Part shown: positions 18,648 to 27,543 of the stretch, in pieces
Layout: every line of letters starts with the position of its first letter
How positions within the stretch are numbered: the stretch's first letter is position 1
NCBI GenBank assembly: GCA_947445775.1
Contig: CANFEB010000008.1
Coordinates: 1 to 64,000 of the forward strand
DNA: 64,000 bases
From: Oligoflexales bacterium
GTDB lineage: Bacteria; Bdellovibrionota_B; Oligoflexia; Oligoflexales; RGVZ01
Direction: 5' to 3'
Position numbers and translations under genes: made by a program
Notes under the pieces: model-generated
What the model was told of the DNA's origin: nothing
The model's database searches: none
Seen by the model: the letters and a program-made list of their open reading frames with translations, nothing else

Positions 18648-19864
18648 TACATCCAGTCGTCTAAAGACTTCGGAGGTCGGCTTGTAGCACTCTTGAGTGG
18701 TTTACGAAAGACCTTTACCCCCATTGATCCGCCCCCCGCCGAAACATGCTTATCCCATGCCCGCCATTCTGACCGCAATGTGCCGATAAGATACGGAGAA
18801 TTTGGACTCTTCGAACCCTTGGAATAGACGAGATCGTTAAACAGAAATGTCGTCGCGTGCTTGATCCAGCGATAAGAGATATCGGAGTCAGCCACGTCCT
18901 TCACAGCCTTGTCCGAGGCGGGCAATTGAAAAAACACGATCATGTCACCGAATTTGAGGGGTGATTTGGCGGGATCAACTTCATAAAACGAACTCTGCAA
19001 GACCCGCCACAATTCATCATTATTGATCATGACGCCGTGATGATCCACTTCGGATTTAACGTTGACCAGATGGCTGCGGACCATCTTCGGATACTGAAAG
19101 GCAAGGGCCGCCATGAAACAATTCGGGCCACGAAAGATTTCAAAGGTTTTGACGGCGCGTTGGGCCACCACCGGCAGGACATCGCGGTCAACATCGAGAG
19201 GCAGCGCCAGGCGCAACTTTTCCCCCACCTTGCGCAATTCAGGAGCGCCAGTAAATGACGCCATCTGCACCAGCAATTCACTTCTCAAATCACTGCGTTC
19301 CAAGAGGGTCGCTGAATCGATGGTGGCGTGGATGTGAGTCCGCTTCATTTTTGCCGTCACCGCTGCCGAAGACATAAGGCGCAATAAATCGGGGCGAACA
19401 CGAATCTTGACCGTCAGACCCCGATCCTCAACAGCCGTTGGATTCACTTGATTGTTCTGGTTGCCGGGCCCGCTACTCTGCTGGGCTCCTAGGGTTCCAT
19501 TCAGCTGCTTCTTTGAATCGATGCTGCTGTCTGCCTTGGCAATCTCCTCATCCAATTTTGCCATCAAGGTCCGGTATTTTTTTTGACGGGCCAATTTCAG
19601 AGAAAATCCGGCACGATCATCGTCATCCCTTGGAACAGACAGGTAAAGGGGCTCTACCCGTGAATCGCTTTCAGCCAAGGCGACTCTTTTCTCGATCAAA
19701 GCAAATTGCGGGAAGATGTCTTCCTCCACCAATTTTAGCGGAAGTGTCAGAGACGGCTGCAGCGATTCCACGCGAGCAGTAAACGGTCGCGCCATGGCAA
19801 AGGCAGGATCCAGAAGCAGGGCTAGAGCCAGAGCCAGAGCAGGGCGCAAATTTATTGCAATCAT
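18644..19864 (-). CDS. secreted protein of unknown function with possible NlpC/P60-like (cysteine peptidase fold) C-terminus
   Basis: Signal peptide MIAINLRPALALALALLLDPAFAMA (ORF extends to 19942); GPNCFMAALAF and IKHATTFLFNDLVYSKG. Confidence 0.55.
   Translation of the reverse strand: MIAINLRPALALALALLLDPAFAMARPFTARVESLQPSLTLPLKLVEEDIFPQFALIEKRVALAESDSRVEPLYLSVPRDDDDRAGFSLKLARQKKYRTLMAKLDEEIAKADSSIDSKKQLNGTLGAQQSSGPGNQNNQVNPTAVEDRGLTVKIRVRPDLLRLMSSAAVTAKMKRTHIHATIDSATLLERSDLRSELLVQMASFTGAPELRKVGEKLRLALPLDVDRDVLPVVAQRAVKTFEIFRGPNCFMAALAFQYPKMVRSHLVNVKSEVDHHGVMINNDELWRVLQSSFYEVDPAKSPLKFGDMIVFFQLPASDKAVKDVADSDISYRWIKHATTFLFNDLVYSKGSKSPNSPYLIGTLRSEWRAWDKHVSAGGGSMGVKVFRKPLKSATSRPPKSLDDWMY
19821..19844. 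repeat. 6-bp tandem repeat x4 (gccaga-like) in signal-peptide core
   Basis: Direct reading; encodes ALALALALL. Confidence 0.85.
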
Positions 19865-20127
19865 GTATTTTGCACAAATTTGTCTCATTGTCCGGAATAC
19901 CAAAGGGTTAAAACCCAAGTTCCTTCTCGCGGAAGAACCCACACATTGTGGATCGGCATCCGGAGGATTCTCTTGAAGGGCGAAAGCTGGGATAATAAAA
20001 AATGACGGGGATATTTACGGAAAAATCCTCTGAAAAACTGGATTTCTTGACCAGCTAATGGACAGAAATCAAAAAGAATCGGACCTTGATTTGCTAGGAT
20101 GACCAAACTGTTTTGGAGGCCACCCAC

Positions 20128-20895
20128 ATGACGACAGTGTTGATTGTTGACTCAAGCAAACCAAGCCTGGTGATGAGTTCTGAAGTATTCAAGGATAAGA
20201 TTCCCGGGATCATCGTCCTTGTTGCCAGCAGCGGGCAACAGGCCTTGGACATCCTCGACAAATCCAACGTGCAGCCTAATGAAAATTTAACGGTCACTGC
20301 TACCCCAGATCTTTGCGTCGTTGATTTCGACCTGCCCGACACGGATGGCATCACACTGATCCACACCATACGCAAATTTTACCGTGGACCGATATTTTTG
20401 ACGGCGTACCCGGATGCCGTCGTGAAGAATGCCATCGAAGCAGAGTTGTTTGCCTATGATGATGCCGGCATGTGGGTGTGCAAGCCAGTTCGCGCGGAAG
20501 CTCTCAATGAACGGATCGAACGTTTTCTAATCGGGAAATTTCGGGTTCAGCGGCGCTTTGATTTCACCCAAAAGACAAGACTGTTGGGAAAAAGTGAAGG
20601 ACGCGGCAAGAGAACTCCAAAGTTTCCGGGGCAGGTGATCAACATCAGCATTGGAGGCGCGTGCATCCAATTGGCGAGTGCCGCAAAGCTAAAAATTGGT
20701 GAAGAAGTTTCGATTGAACTGCCCATTCCGAAACCTGAAAAAGCAGGTGCAGCAACCACACAGCTTAAAAGTCAGGTGGTCTGGCGCACCCACGATGGCA
20801 AGCGCATTGGCGTTGCCTTTGATAAATTGAGCGACCAGGGCCACCGCGGACTGGAACGACTTTTAAGGCAACTCAATTCCAGTGCCGATGCGTGA
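20128..20895 (+). CDS. response regulator receiver domain fused to PilZ domain
   Basis: REC: TVLIVDSSK, CVVDFDLPDTDGI, KP; PilZ-like: INISIGGACIQ...GIAVAFDKLS-type ending; RBS ttggagg. Confidence 0.8.
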   Translation: MTTVLIVDSSKPSLVMSSEVFKDKIPGIIVLVASSGQQALDILDKSNVQPNENLTVTATPDLCVVDFDLPDTDGITLIHTIRKFYRGPIFLTAYPDAVVKNAIEAELFAYDDAGMWVCKPVRAEALNERIERFLIGKFRVQRRFDFTQKTRLLGKSEGRGKRTPKFPGQVINISIGGACIQLASAAKLKIGEEVSIELPIPKPEKAGAATTQLKSQVVWRTHDGKRIGVAFDKLSDQGHRGLERLLRQLNSSADA

Positions 20896-21595
20896 AGACT
20901 GGCTGAAGTATCTGGCGGCCGTTGCGAAAGTGGTCGCAGCGGCCGTTTTGCTTGGCGAAGCCTTTAGCGGTGTGGATGCACTTTTGGGCTGGGCGGGAAT
21001 TCCAGCGACGGGCTTATGGCTGATCGCTGCGCCCGCCATCGTTCACGTCACCATTATTGCTACCTTCTATAGAGCTGGCACGATTGCGGGACGCCAACAG
21101 ATTTTGTGGCTGGTCGCCTCCGGGCCTGGTTGGCTACTGTTGGCTGCCGTCGGATGCCTGCTGACTGCAATCTTGGTCCCTGTGGCAAATCTGGACCCGA
21201 CAATCTCGTTAATCCCGTCTCATTCAAATCGACCAGACTTGTCCTGGTGGCTTGCCACGGTGTTTTTAGCGCCTGTTCTGGAGGAATTTGTCTACCGGGG
21301 GATATTCTCCGCATCCTTCAGGCGGCAATACGGAAATATCGTCGGAAGTTATTTCGCGGCGGTCCTTTTCGCATGGGTGCATGCCCGCCCCACGGTCGCT
21401 GCACTGTTTGCCGGAAATGCCGGCCATATTCCCCCGGGCCCCTTGCTCTTGGCCTTGGTTGCCGACTGGCTTTACGTTAAAAGCGGCAGCATTTGGGTTG
21501 CCGTAGCCTTCCATGCTGCTTGCAATGCCACACCGGCGGTGTTCGCTGCCATTGATCCACGCTGGCTGAATTGGCTTGGAATGTTATACCAATGA
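20888..21595 (+). CDS. CPBP-family intramembrane glutamic protease
   Basis: EEFVYRGIFSASFRR, FAWVHARP, WVAVAFHAACNA. Confidence 0.9.
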   Translation: MREDWLKYLAAVAKVVAAAVLLGEAFSGVDALLGWAGIPATGLWLIAAPAIVHVTIIATFYRAGTIAGRQQILWLVASGPGWLLLAAVGCLLTAILVPVANLDPTISLIPSHSNRPDLSWWLATVFLAPVLEEFVYRGIFSASFRRQYGNIVGSYFAAVLFAWVHARPTVAALFAGNAGHIPPGPLLLALVADWLYVKSGSIWVAVAFHAACNATPAVFAAIDPRWLNWLGMLYQ

Positions 21596-21619
21596 GATGG
21601 ACTAAATAACGGCGGGACT

Positions 21620-21904
21620 TTGAGCAACGATCCAACAAATCCTGATTTTGATGAAAAAATCGAGCGCATCAAGCGGCTCGCCATGGTGGTCTGCATCTGT
21701 AAGGGCATTCCCCTTGGAAAGGTCCTGCCTGCCATCAAGGCATGCGACAATATCGCCGACGTCAATCGAATGGCAGCAACGGGCAACGGTGGATGCAAGG
21801 GCCAACGCTGCGGCCCACGGATCAAAATGTTACTGCGCAAAAAGCATGAACTTCAGGGAGATAATTCCAAGATCCTCGAGACCACAGATGACAGCGAGGA
21901 ATAA
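21620..21904 (+). CDS. BFD-like [2Fe-2S]-binding domain protein
   Basis: CICKGIPLGKVLPAIKACDNIADVNRMAATGNGGCKGQRCGP; TTG start. Confidence 0.7.
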   Translation: MSNDPTNPDFDEKIERIKRLAMVVCICKGIPLGKVLPAIKACDNIADVNRMAATGNGGCKGQRCGPRIKMLLRKKHELQGDNSKILETTDDSEE

Positions 21905-22503
21905 ACCTCCACAGCCCCCGTACCGGTTGACGATGCCACCGTGATTTTCCGCCCCGAAGAATCCACCACCGTCTCAAAGCGAGCATCATCAGGAAGTTCA
22001 TAACGAAGTCCCCGCGAAGATTTATGGCTGGGGCCTTGGGGTTCCAGCACGAGGATCGGCGTTGTCCCCGCCCTCACACCGCATAAAACATCACTCCACT
22101 TGTCACCCACCATAAAGCTGATACCCGGGTCGATCGCCAAAGCCGAGCAGGCTTCCTCGATGAGCTGCGGGCCAGGCTTGCGACATTGGCAGGCCACATT
22201 AAACGGAATAACTTGGCCATCAGGATGGTGCGGGCAGATTTTGATCAGATCGAAGACGGGACCGCCACGTCTGACGATTTCAGCTTGAAGCGCATCGTGA
22301 AAATCCGATACGTCCGCCATGGAAAACTTTCCACGTGCGACGCCACTCTGATTGGTGATGACGACGAGTTTAAAACCGTTTGATTTGAGGCGAGCCAGAG
22401 ACTCAGGAACCCCGTCGGGTACGAGCAGATCGGAAATGCGGAAGGTATATCCACGATCAACATTGAGGATACCGTCACGATCCAAAAAAACCGCGCGATT
22501 CAT
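21853..22503 (-). CDS. gmhB: HAD-IIIA phosphatase, GmhB-like
   Basis: AVFLDRDGILNVDRGY, VVITNQSGVARG, CPHHPDG, CRKPGPQLIEEA, MVGDKWSDV. Confidence 0.88.
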   Translation of the reverse strand: MNRAVFLDRDGILNVDRGYTFRISDLLVPDGVPESLARLKSNGFKLVVITNQSGVARGKFSMADVSDFHDALQAEIVRRGGPVFDLIKICPHHPDGQVIPFNVACQCRKPGPQLIEEACSALAIDPGISFMVGDKWSDVLCGVRAGTTPILVLEPQGPSHKSSRGLRYELPDDARFETVVDSSGRKITVASSTGTGAVEVYSSLSSVVSRILELSP

Positions 22504-22781
22504 TCCTCAGATTCCGCATTTTCGCGCAGCCAAAGCCGCTCTTTTTCATGCACGACGTAGGCGGTCAACTTCAGCAGAATCTTCTTGTTCAGCTCCGCCA
22601 GGACCATGCCGTCATCGCCAGAGGATGCTTTGGCGTCATAATGTTTGAGCTCTTCCTCGATCTGCCAATAGACATCCACCGGCATGAGTAGCTCAATCAT
22701 CGGCCCGGTGCTCTTGACCGAATCCCGGCGCGTTGCAGCCAGGGAGATTCGGTTGGCAATGACAAGGAATTTACGGATCAT
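22500..22781 (-). CDS. hypothetical protein
   Basis: ORF overlapping the gmhB-like start by 4 bp; same strand. Confidence 0.6.
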   Translation of the reverse strand: MIRKFLVIANRISLAATRRDSVKSTGPMIELLMPVDVYWQIEEELKHYDAKASSGDDGMVLAELNKKILLKLTAYVVHEKERLWLRENAESEE

Positions 22782-22791
22782 CAGTTTTTCT

Positions 22792-23439
22792 TTAACGTTT
22801 TTTGGCGGCTGGTTTCGCTTTGGCTGCCGGCTTCACAGCCTTTTTGGCTACCGGCTTCACAGCCTTTTTGGCCACCGGCTTGGCGGCAGCCTTAGAAGCC
22901 GTTTTAGCAGCAGCAGGTTTTGCAGCAGGTTTTGCGGCTGGCTTGGCCGCTGGTTTTGCCGGTGCGGCCTTTACCGGCTTTGCCGCTGCTGCCACTGGTT
23001 TTGTAGCCTTGGCAGGTGCCGCAGGCTTATCTGCTTTTTTGGGAGCCGCTTTTACAGGATCTTTAGCAGCGGCTTTCACACCACTTTGGGACGCGACCGG
23101 CGTTTTCGCGGCAGCCGGCTCGATCACATTGCCCTTGGCTTTCAGGGCAACTTGCTTGGCTTTGACTTCAGGCTTGGTTTTGCCTGCGTCCTCGTCCTCG
23201 CCACTGCCGTCGAACGCCAATTCGTGAATGCTCTTGAAAAGGCGCTGCCACAGCGTTCCGTCTTTGCGGAGCCATGACTCAAAAAGCTTGCGGGCCGGGC
23301 GATTCACCAAGGCTTCCGCCGTGAAGTACATCGAAAAATCTCGCGGCGACTTGCGCTGCTTTAGTTCTGTGATGTGCTGGGAAAGGATTAGAAGCTCAGA
23401 ACCACGAGCACGCAGGACCAACGAATCTTGAATCGGCAT
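22792..23439 (-). CDS. protein with Ala/Lys/Pro-rich (histone H1-like) C-terminal tail
   Basis: Globular-looking N-terminus, then (AAKPA)n and AKKAVKPV repeats; ATG at 23439. Confidence 0.75.
   Translation of the reverse strand: MPIQDSLVLRARGSELLILSQHITELKQRKSPRDFSMYFTAEALVNRPARKLFESWLRKDGTLWQRLFKSIHELAFDGSGEDEDAGKTKPEVKAKQVALKAKGNVIEPAAAKTPVASQSGVKAAAKDPVKAAPKKADKPAAPAKATKPVAAAAKPVKAAPAKPAAKPAAKPAAKPAAAKTASKAAAKPVAKKAVKPVAKKAVKPAAKAKPAAKKR
22827..22874. repeat. 24-bp tandem repeat x2 (ccggcttcacagcctttttggcta)
   Basis: Direct reading; encodes VAKKAVKPVAKKAVKP. Confidence 0.9.
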
Positions 23440-23476
23440 GATTTCAACTGGATGCACGGTGGACTCCCAAGGAAAA

Positions 23477-24451
23477 TTAAAACAGCGGACTGTCCATGCT
23501 AACTGGTTTCGACGCTTTCTTTCTAGCTGAAACACTGATGACAGGCAAGGCAACCCCGCAAATGAGCACCATACAGGCGCCAGCCAAGGCAGTTCCGTCA
23601 GGATGACGGCCGAAAAACCAAACCGACCACCCCAAATTGAGCACCGGCGTTACATAACTAACCGCAGCGTTCAGGGCGGCGGGCGCCTGTTGGTAGGCTG
23701 CCGTCAGAAAATACTGGGCCACACTCGCCATGATGCCAGCCCCAACCAGCAAAACATAGGTCGTCGAATGAACCGGCCACAGGATGTCAAACCCCGGGCC
23801 GGAAAGGCCCAAAAAAGCGCCCACAAAAATCAGGATGTGCATCGCAATACCGACAGCACAAAGGTAGAAAATCACGGTGTTTGATGAATTGCTGCGCCCA
23901 GCCCGGGCGATCATTAAATACGCAATGGCGGCCCAAACTCCGGACAGCAAGGCGGCAGCGCGCCCAATGGGATTGTGGTCGTCGAACCTCGGCTGGGACA
24001 AGAAATAAAGGCCGATGGTGGCCCCGGCGATGGCCAGCCACGCGATCCCAGAGTTTCGCTGGCGGAGGAGCAAGGGCCCCAACGCCGCGATCACAATGCT
24101 GTTACTGGCATGCAGAAATGACGTTTCGCCCACGCCAATAGCATGGATTCCGTACATGACAAAAATCAGGGACAATGCCCCGAAAAATCCCCGCAACCAC
24201 AAAGACGGCCTGCGATCGCCCGGCAATCCGGTCAAGTTGCCGGCATACGCCGCCACGCTGGCCACCACGATGATATTCACCAGGAGGCGAACAAAACTCG
24301 CCACCAGCGGAGATCCCTGGGGTTCCAGGATCTGGGCTTGATTGACCATGGCCCCCATGAACGAAAAGAACACAGAGGCCAAGACCATGCAGACGATGCC
24401 CTTGGAACTATCCTGATCAATAAGCGGCTTTTTATCAGGCTTTCGGCGCAA
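23477..24451 (-). CDS. EamA/DMT-family transporter
   Basis: About ten hydrophobic helices in two EamA-like halves. Confidence 0.85.
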   Translation of the reverse strand: MRRKPDKKPLIDQDSSKGIVCMVLASVFFSFMGAMVNQAQILEPQGSPLVASFVRLLVNIIVVASVAAYAGNLTGLPGDRRPSLWLRGFFGALSLIFVMYGIHAIGVGETSFLHASNSIVIAALGPLLLRQRNSGIAWLAIAGATIGLYFLSQPRFDDHNPIGRAAALLSGVWAAIAYLMIARAGRSNSSNTVIFYLCAVGIAMHILIFVGAFLGLSGPGFDILWPVHSTTYVLLVGAGIMASVAQYFLTAAYQQAPAALNAAVSYVTPVLNLGWSVWFFGRHPDGTALAGACMVLICGVALPVISVSARKKASKPVSMDSPLF

Positions 24452-24977
24452 CCGTCACAGTCGCTTTCTTAATTGTGACGTCTTCCACGGGACGGTCCCG
24501 CTCATCGGTATCAACTGCGCCAATGGCCTTGACCACGGCGAGGCTGGCATCATCGGCCGTCATGCCGAAGGCCGTGTACTGCCGATCGAGAAATGCGGCT
24601 TTACCCAGGCACAGAAAAAATTGCGACCCGGCAGAATCCGGATCTTGGGCACGCGCCATCGACAAAACGCCAGCCACATGGAGCGTCTCGTTGAACTCCG
24701 CCTTCACGCGAAAGCCGGGCCCCCCGGTGCCGACGCCTTTTGGGCAACCGGCCTGAATCACAAATCCGGGGACAATTCTGTGAAAGATGATGCCATCATA
24801 AAAACCGCTGCGGGCCAGGCCGATGATGTTTTTGCAATGGTTCGGAGCCACTTCGGGCAAAAGGTTAAGGCTGATGTTGCCAGCCGTGGTTTCGAAGTCC
24901 ACCTGATAGCGATTGGCCGCAAAATCGATGTCTTTCTGGGCTGCCTCTACGTCGGATTGGTAATTTTTCTCAAACAT
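24435..24977 (-). CDS. cyclophilin-type peptidyl-prolyl isomerase
   Basis: GIIFHRIVPGFVIQAGCPKGVGTGGPG, MARAQDPDSAGSQFFLCLG. Confidence 0.95.
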   Translation of the reverse strand: MFEKNYQSDVEAAQKDIDFAANRYQVDFETTAGNISLNLLPEVAPNHCKNIIGLARSGFYDGIIFHRIVPGFVIQAGCPKGVGTGGPGFRVKAEFNETLHVAGVLSMARAQDPDSAGSQFFLCLGKAAFLDRQYTAFGMTADDASLAVVKAIGAVDTDERDRPVEDVTIKKATVTVAPKA

Positions 24978-25156
24978 CCTAGTTCCCTTTAACGTGGATC
25001 TATCGTGAATCTATATTGGCTGGCCCAAGGCCTCCAAAAACTGGCCAAACTGCCGCCGAGATCATATACTGATGATTATTGCTCCGCGATGATTATTGCT
25101 GCACTAGTACCACCGACACTCAAGGGCGAAAACTCCGCCTGGACAGGATCTCGATT

Positions 25157-26545
25157 TTGGACCGCAACTTGACCCTTGCTGGCATTTACCTGGGCGCCGC
25201 CGCCTTCATAGGCTCCGTCACCTGGTTTCTCCCTAGAGCCTCTGCCAACATAATTGGCAACGACACCCAAAACTTCAATCCAACGACCAATGGCCTTGAC
25301 TTCGTCACCGTCCAGTCATCGGAAACCTTGGACCCGGGAATTATCAATTTCGGGCTGTTCTTGAACCACGCCCGCAACACCTTGCCGCGCCTAAGGGACC
25401 GGGATACCAACCAATTCCCAAGCCAAAGCAGCGATCAACTCTTAGGGATGGACCTCAACATCGGGGTCGGCGTTTTGACCAATCTAGACCTTGGCCTTTC
25501 CCTGCCCCAGATTCTGGACCAAAAAGTGGACGACTCGGACTCGCCACGCGGGCAATTTTCCGACCGCGGCAATACGGAAGTGCGGGTCAACGCCAAGTAC
25601 CGCCTTTTGGGAACCGACACCGGGGGACTGGCCATGGCTGGGTCCCTCAATTTTAATCGCCTGAAAAACAACCCCTACGCCGGCAGAGGTGGACGCCCGA
25701 CTTTCAATATCGAGGCCCTCGCCGATACGACCTGGCGGGATTTCGCGTTGGCCTTTAACTTTGGCTACCGCTGGCGCGAAAAGGGCGATGAAATTTTCAC
25801 CGGCAGTCCGATCGATCCATTGGGCAATCAGTGGATCGCGTCGACGGCTGCCAGCTACCGATTTGATCAATACGACACCAAGGCCATTGCCGAAATCTAC
25901 ACCAGCTGGCCGGTGATCAGGGCCAGCGATAATACCAACCGGGCCAGCACCGCTGCAGAGATCCTGCTAGGCGCAAAACATGACCTCAGCCACAACATGG
26001 CGGTCCACGCCGGCCTTGGGCGCGAATTATCCCAAGGCATCAGCTCCCCTGACCTCAGGATCTACGCCGGCCTAAATTGGACCATGGGCCCGGAATTCAG
26101 CCGTCACAACGCGCCAACGACCCCCGAGGAAGTCCAGCCGAAGAAAACCCCGAAGCCCGCCACCGACCCGTTTGCGCTGGCGCCCAAGGCGGAAGAAAAG
26201 ATCATCGTCAACGACTTGCTGTTTGCCTTCGACAGCGACAAGGAAATCGTCAATGACCCGCACTCGATTTTGGCCAGGCTCGTGGTCCACTTGAAAAAGG
26301 GGCCGGGATGGAAAAAGCTGATCATCGACGGCTACACCGACAACCTCGGCAACGATCAATACAATTTGACCCTCAGTTATCGCCGCGCCAGCAACATCCG
26401 CAAGCTTCTAATCGAAGAATTCAAACTCGAACCGAATAAAATCATGGCGGTTGGCCATGGCGAGGAAAGTCCCATTTCCAAAAACAATAACTACCAAGGG
26501 CGCCGTTTGAACCGCCGGGTAGAGTTCCGCATCTTCCGCAAATAA
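25157..26545 (+). CDS. OmpA-family outer membrane protein
   Basis: C-terminal OmpA domain LIIDGYTDNLGNDQYNLTLSYRRASNIRKLL...GRRLNRRVEFRI; TTG start at 25157 inferred (ORF from 25079). Confidence 0.85.
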   Translation: MDRNLTLAGIYLGAAAFIGSVTWFLPRASANIIGNDTQNFNPTTNGLDFVTVQSSETLDPGIINFGLFLNHARNTLPRLRDRDTNQFPSQSSDQLLGMDLNIGVGVLTNLDLGLSLPQILDQKVDDSDSPRGQFSDRGNTEVRVNAKYRLLGTDTGGLAMAGSLNFNRLKNNPYAGRGGRPTFNIEALADTTWRDFALAFNFGYRWREKGDEIFTGSPIDPLGNQWIASTAASYRFDQYDTKAIAEIYTSWPVIRASDNTNRASTAAEILLGAKHDLSHNMAVHAGLGRELSQGISSPDLRIYAGLNWTMGPEFSRHNAPTTPEEVQPKKTPKPATDPFALAPKAEEKIIVNDLLFAFDSDKEIVNDPHSILARLVVHLKKGPGWKKLIIDGYTDNLGNDQYNLTLSYRRASNIRKLLIEEFKLEPNKIMAVGHGEESPISKNNNYQGRRLNRRVEFRIFRK

Positions 26546-26558
26546 GCGTTGTAAGCTA

Positions 26559-26594
26559 GTCAAGTCTGGTCAAGTCCGGTCAAGTCCGGTCAAG
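26559..26594. repeat. 10-bp tandem repeat, about 3.6 copies (gtcaagtccg), intergenic
   Basis: Direct reading; followed immediately by RBS-like taagggagg. Confidence 0.95.
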
Positions 26595-26613
26595 TAAGGG
26601 AGGCATCGCTGCC

Positions 26614-27510
26614 ATGAATCAAAAGACCATCTGCAAGGCTGCGCCGAGCAAGAATTTCCACGTCGTTTTCCTGACGGCGACTATTAGCATCATTAGCATC
26701 CTTAACATCCACGCTTGCCGCGCGGCGGGCTACGAAATCATTGATCCAGTGAAAGCCCAAGAGAGGCCGGCCGGCCCCACCGACGCCACCGCCAGCCTGC
26801 TGCCCTCGGCCCGCCTTGAAGTTGTCCAGGCCGGCAAAATGATTGGCGTGGTGAAAACCAATCAGGGCGTGGTTTTCCGGCCTTCCGCAGATACGGTTGA
26901 TCCAGATTATGTCGGCAAAAGCCCCTGTGCCAATCCCGGAATAAACTCGGCCGAATACCAGATCAGCATCGACGGCCAACGGGTTGCCAGCACCAGGCAA
27001 CGTGGCTGCGAACCCCTCGAAGTGCCCTATGCCTTTGCCAAGATTGGTGCGCAGAAGGTCACCCTCAAGGTGGTCAGCGCGGACGGTGAAACGGCAACGG
27101 CCTCCCAAACCCTGCGGGTCACGGACGACGACCCGTGCTGCTCCGTTCCGGCTCCAGCGGTTCTAGTAACGGCGGCGCCGATGGTTGCCTATCCGGGCGA
27201 ACCGATCAAGGCACAGGCCAAGTGCTTGGCTGCGGAGGCTGGGACGATAAGCTGGAACTTTGGCGACGGGCCTGCCGCCCCTGTGGGTGGGATTGCGTCC
27301 CACGCCTTTGAAAAGCTTGGACAGCATGTGATTACAGCGACTTGCACCCTTGGAAACAAGCAGAAAGCCGAGGCCTCGGTCACGGTTTCGGTGATACCCG
27401 CCAGCCGCTCGCGTCCTGCTGGTGGCACACCCACCTTGCCAAGTGTGATTGAGCTAGGTATGCCACCCTCCCAGGTGCCTCCGAATCAGTCGGATCCAAG
27501 CCAAAATTAA
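26614..27510 (+). CDS. secreted PKD-domain-containing protein
   Basis: Signal peptide; PKD-like ISWNFGDGPAAPVGGIASHAFEKLGQHVITATCT. Confidence 0.75.
   Translation: MNQKTICKAAPSKNFHVVFLTATISIISILNIHACRAAGYEIIDPVKAQERPAGPTDATASLLPSARLEVVQAGKMIGVVKTNQGVVFRPSADTVDPDYVGKSPCANPGINSAEYQISIDGQRVASTRQRGCEPLEVPYAFAKIGAQKVTLKVVSADGETATASQTLRVTDDDPCCSVPAPAVLVTAAPMVAYPGEPIKAQAKCLAAEAGTISWNFGDGPAAPVGGIASHAFEKLGQHVITATCTLGNKQKAEASVTVSVIPASRSRPAGGTPTLPSVIELGMPPSQVPPNQSDPSQN
26683..26709. repeat. 9-bp tandem repeat x3 (attagcatc) in signal-peptide core
   Basis: Direct reading; encodes ISIISILNI. Confidence 0.9.
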
Positions 27511-27543
27511 AAATCCCGTGCGCGAAAGCATTGTGAACATCAC

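Noticed and set aside
22802-23277. Plus-strand ORFs rich in Ala/Gly/Phe or Arg/Cys/Phe opposite the Ala/Lys tail
   Set aside because: Artefacts of the GC-rich low-complexity gene on the minus strand.
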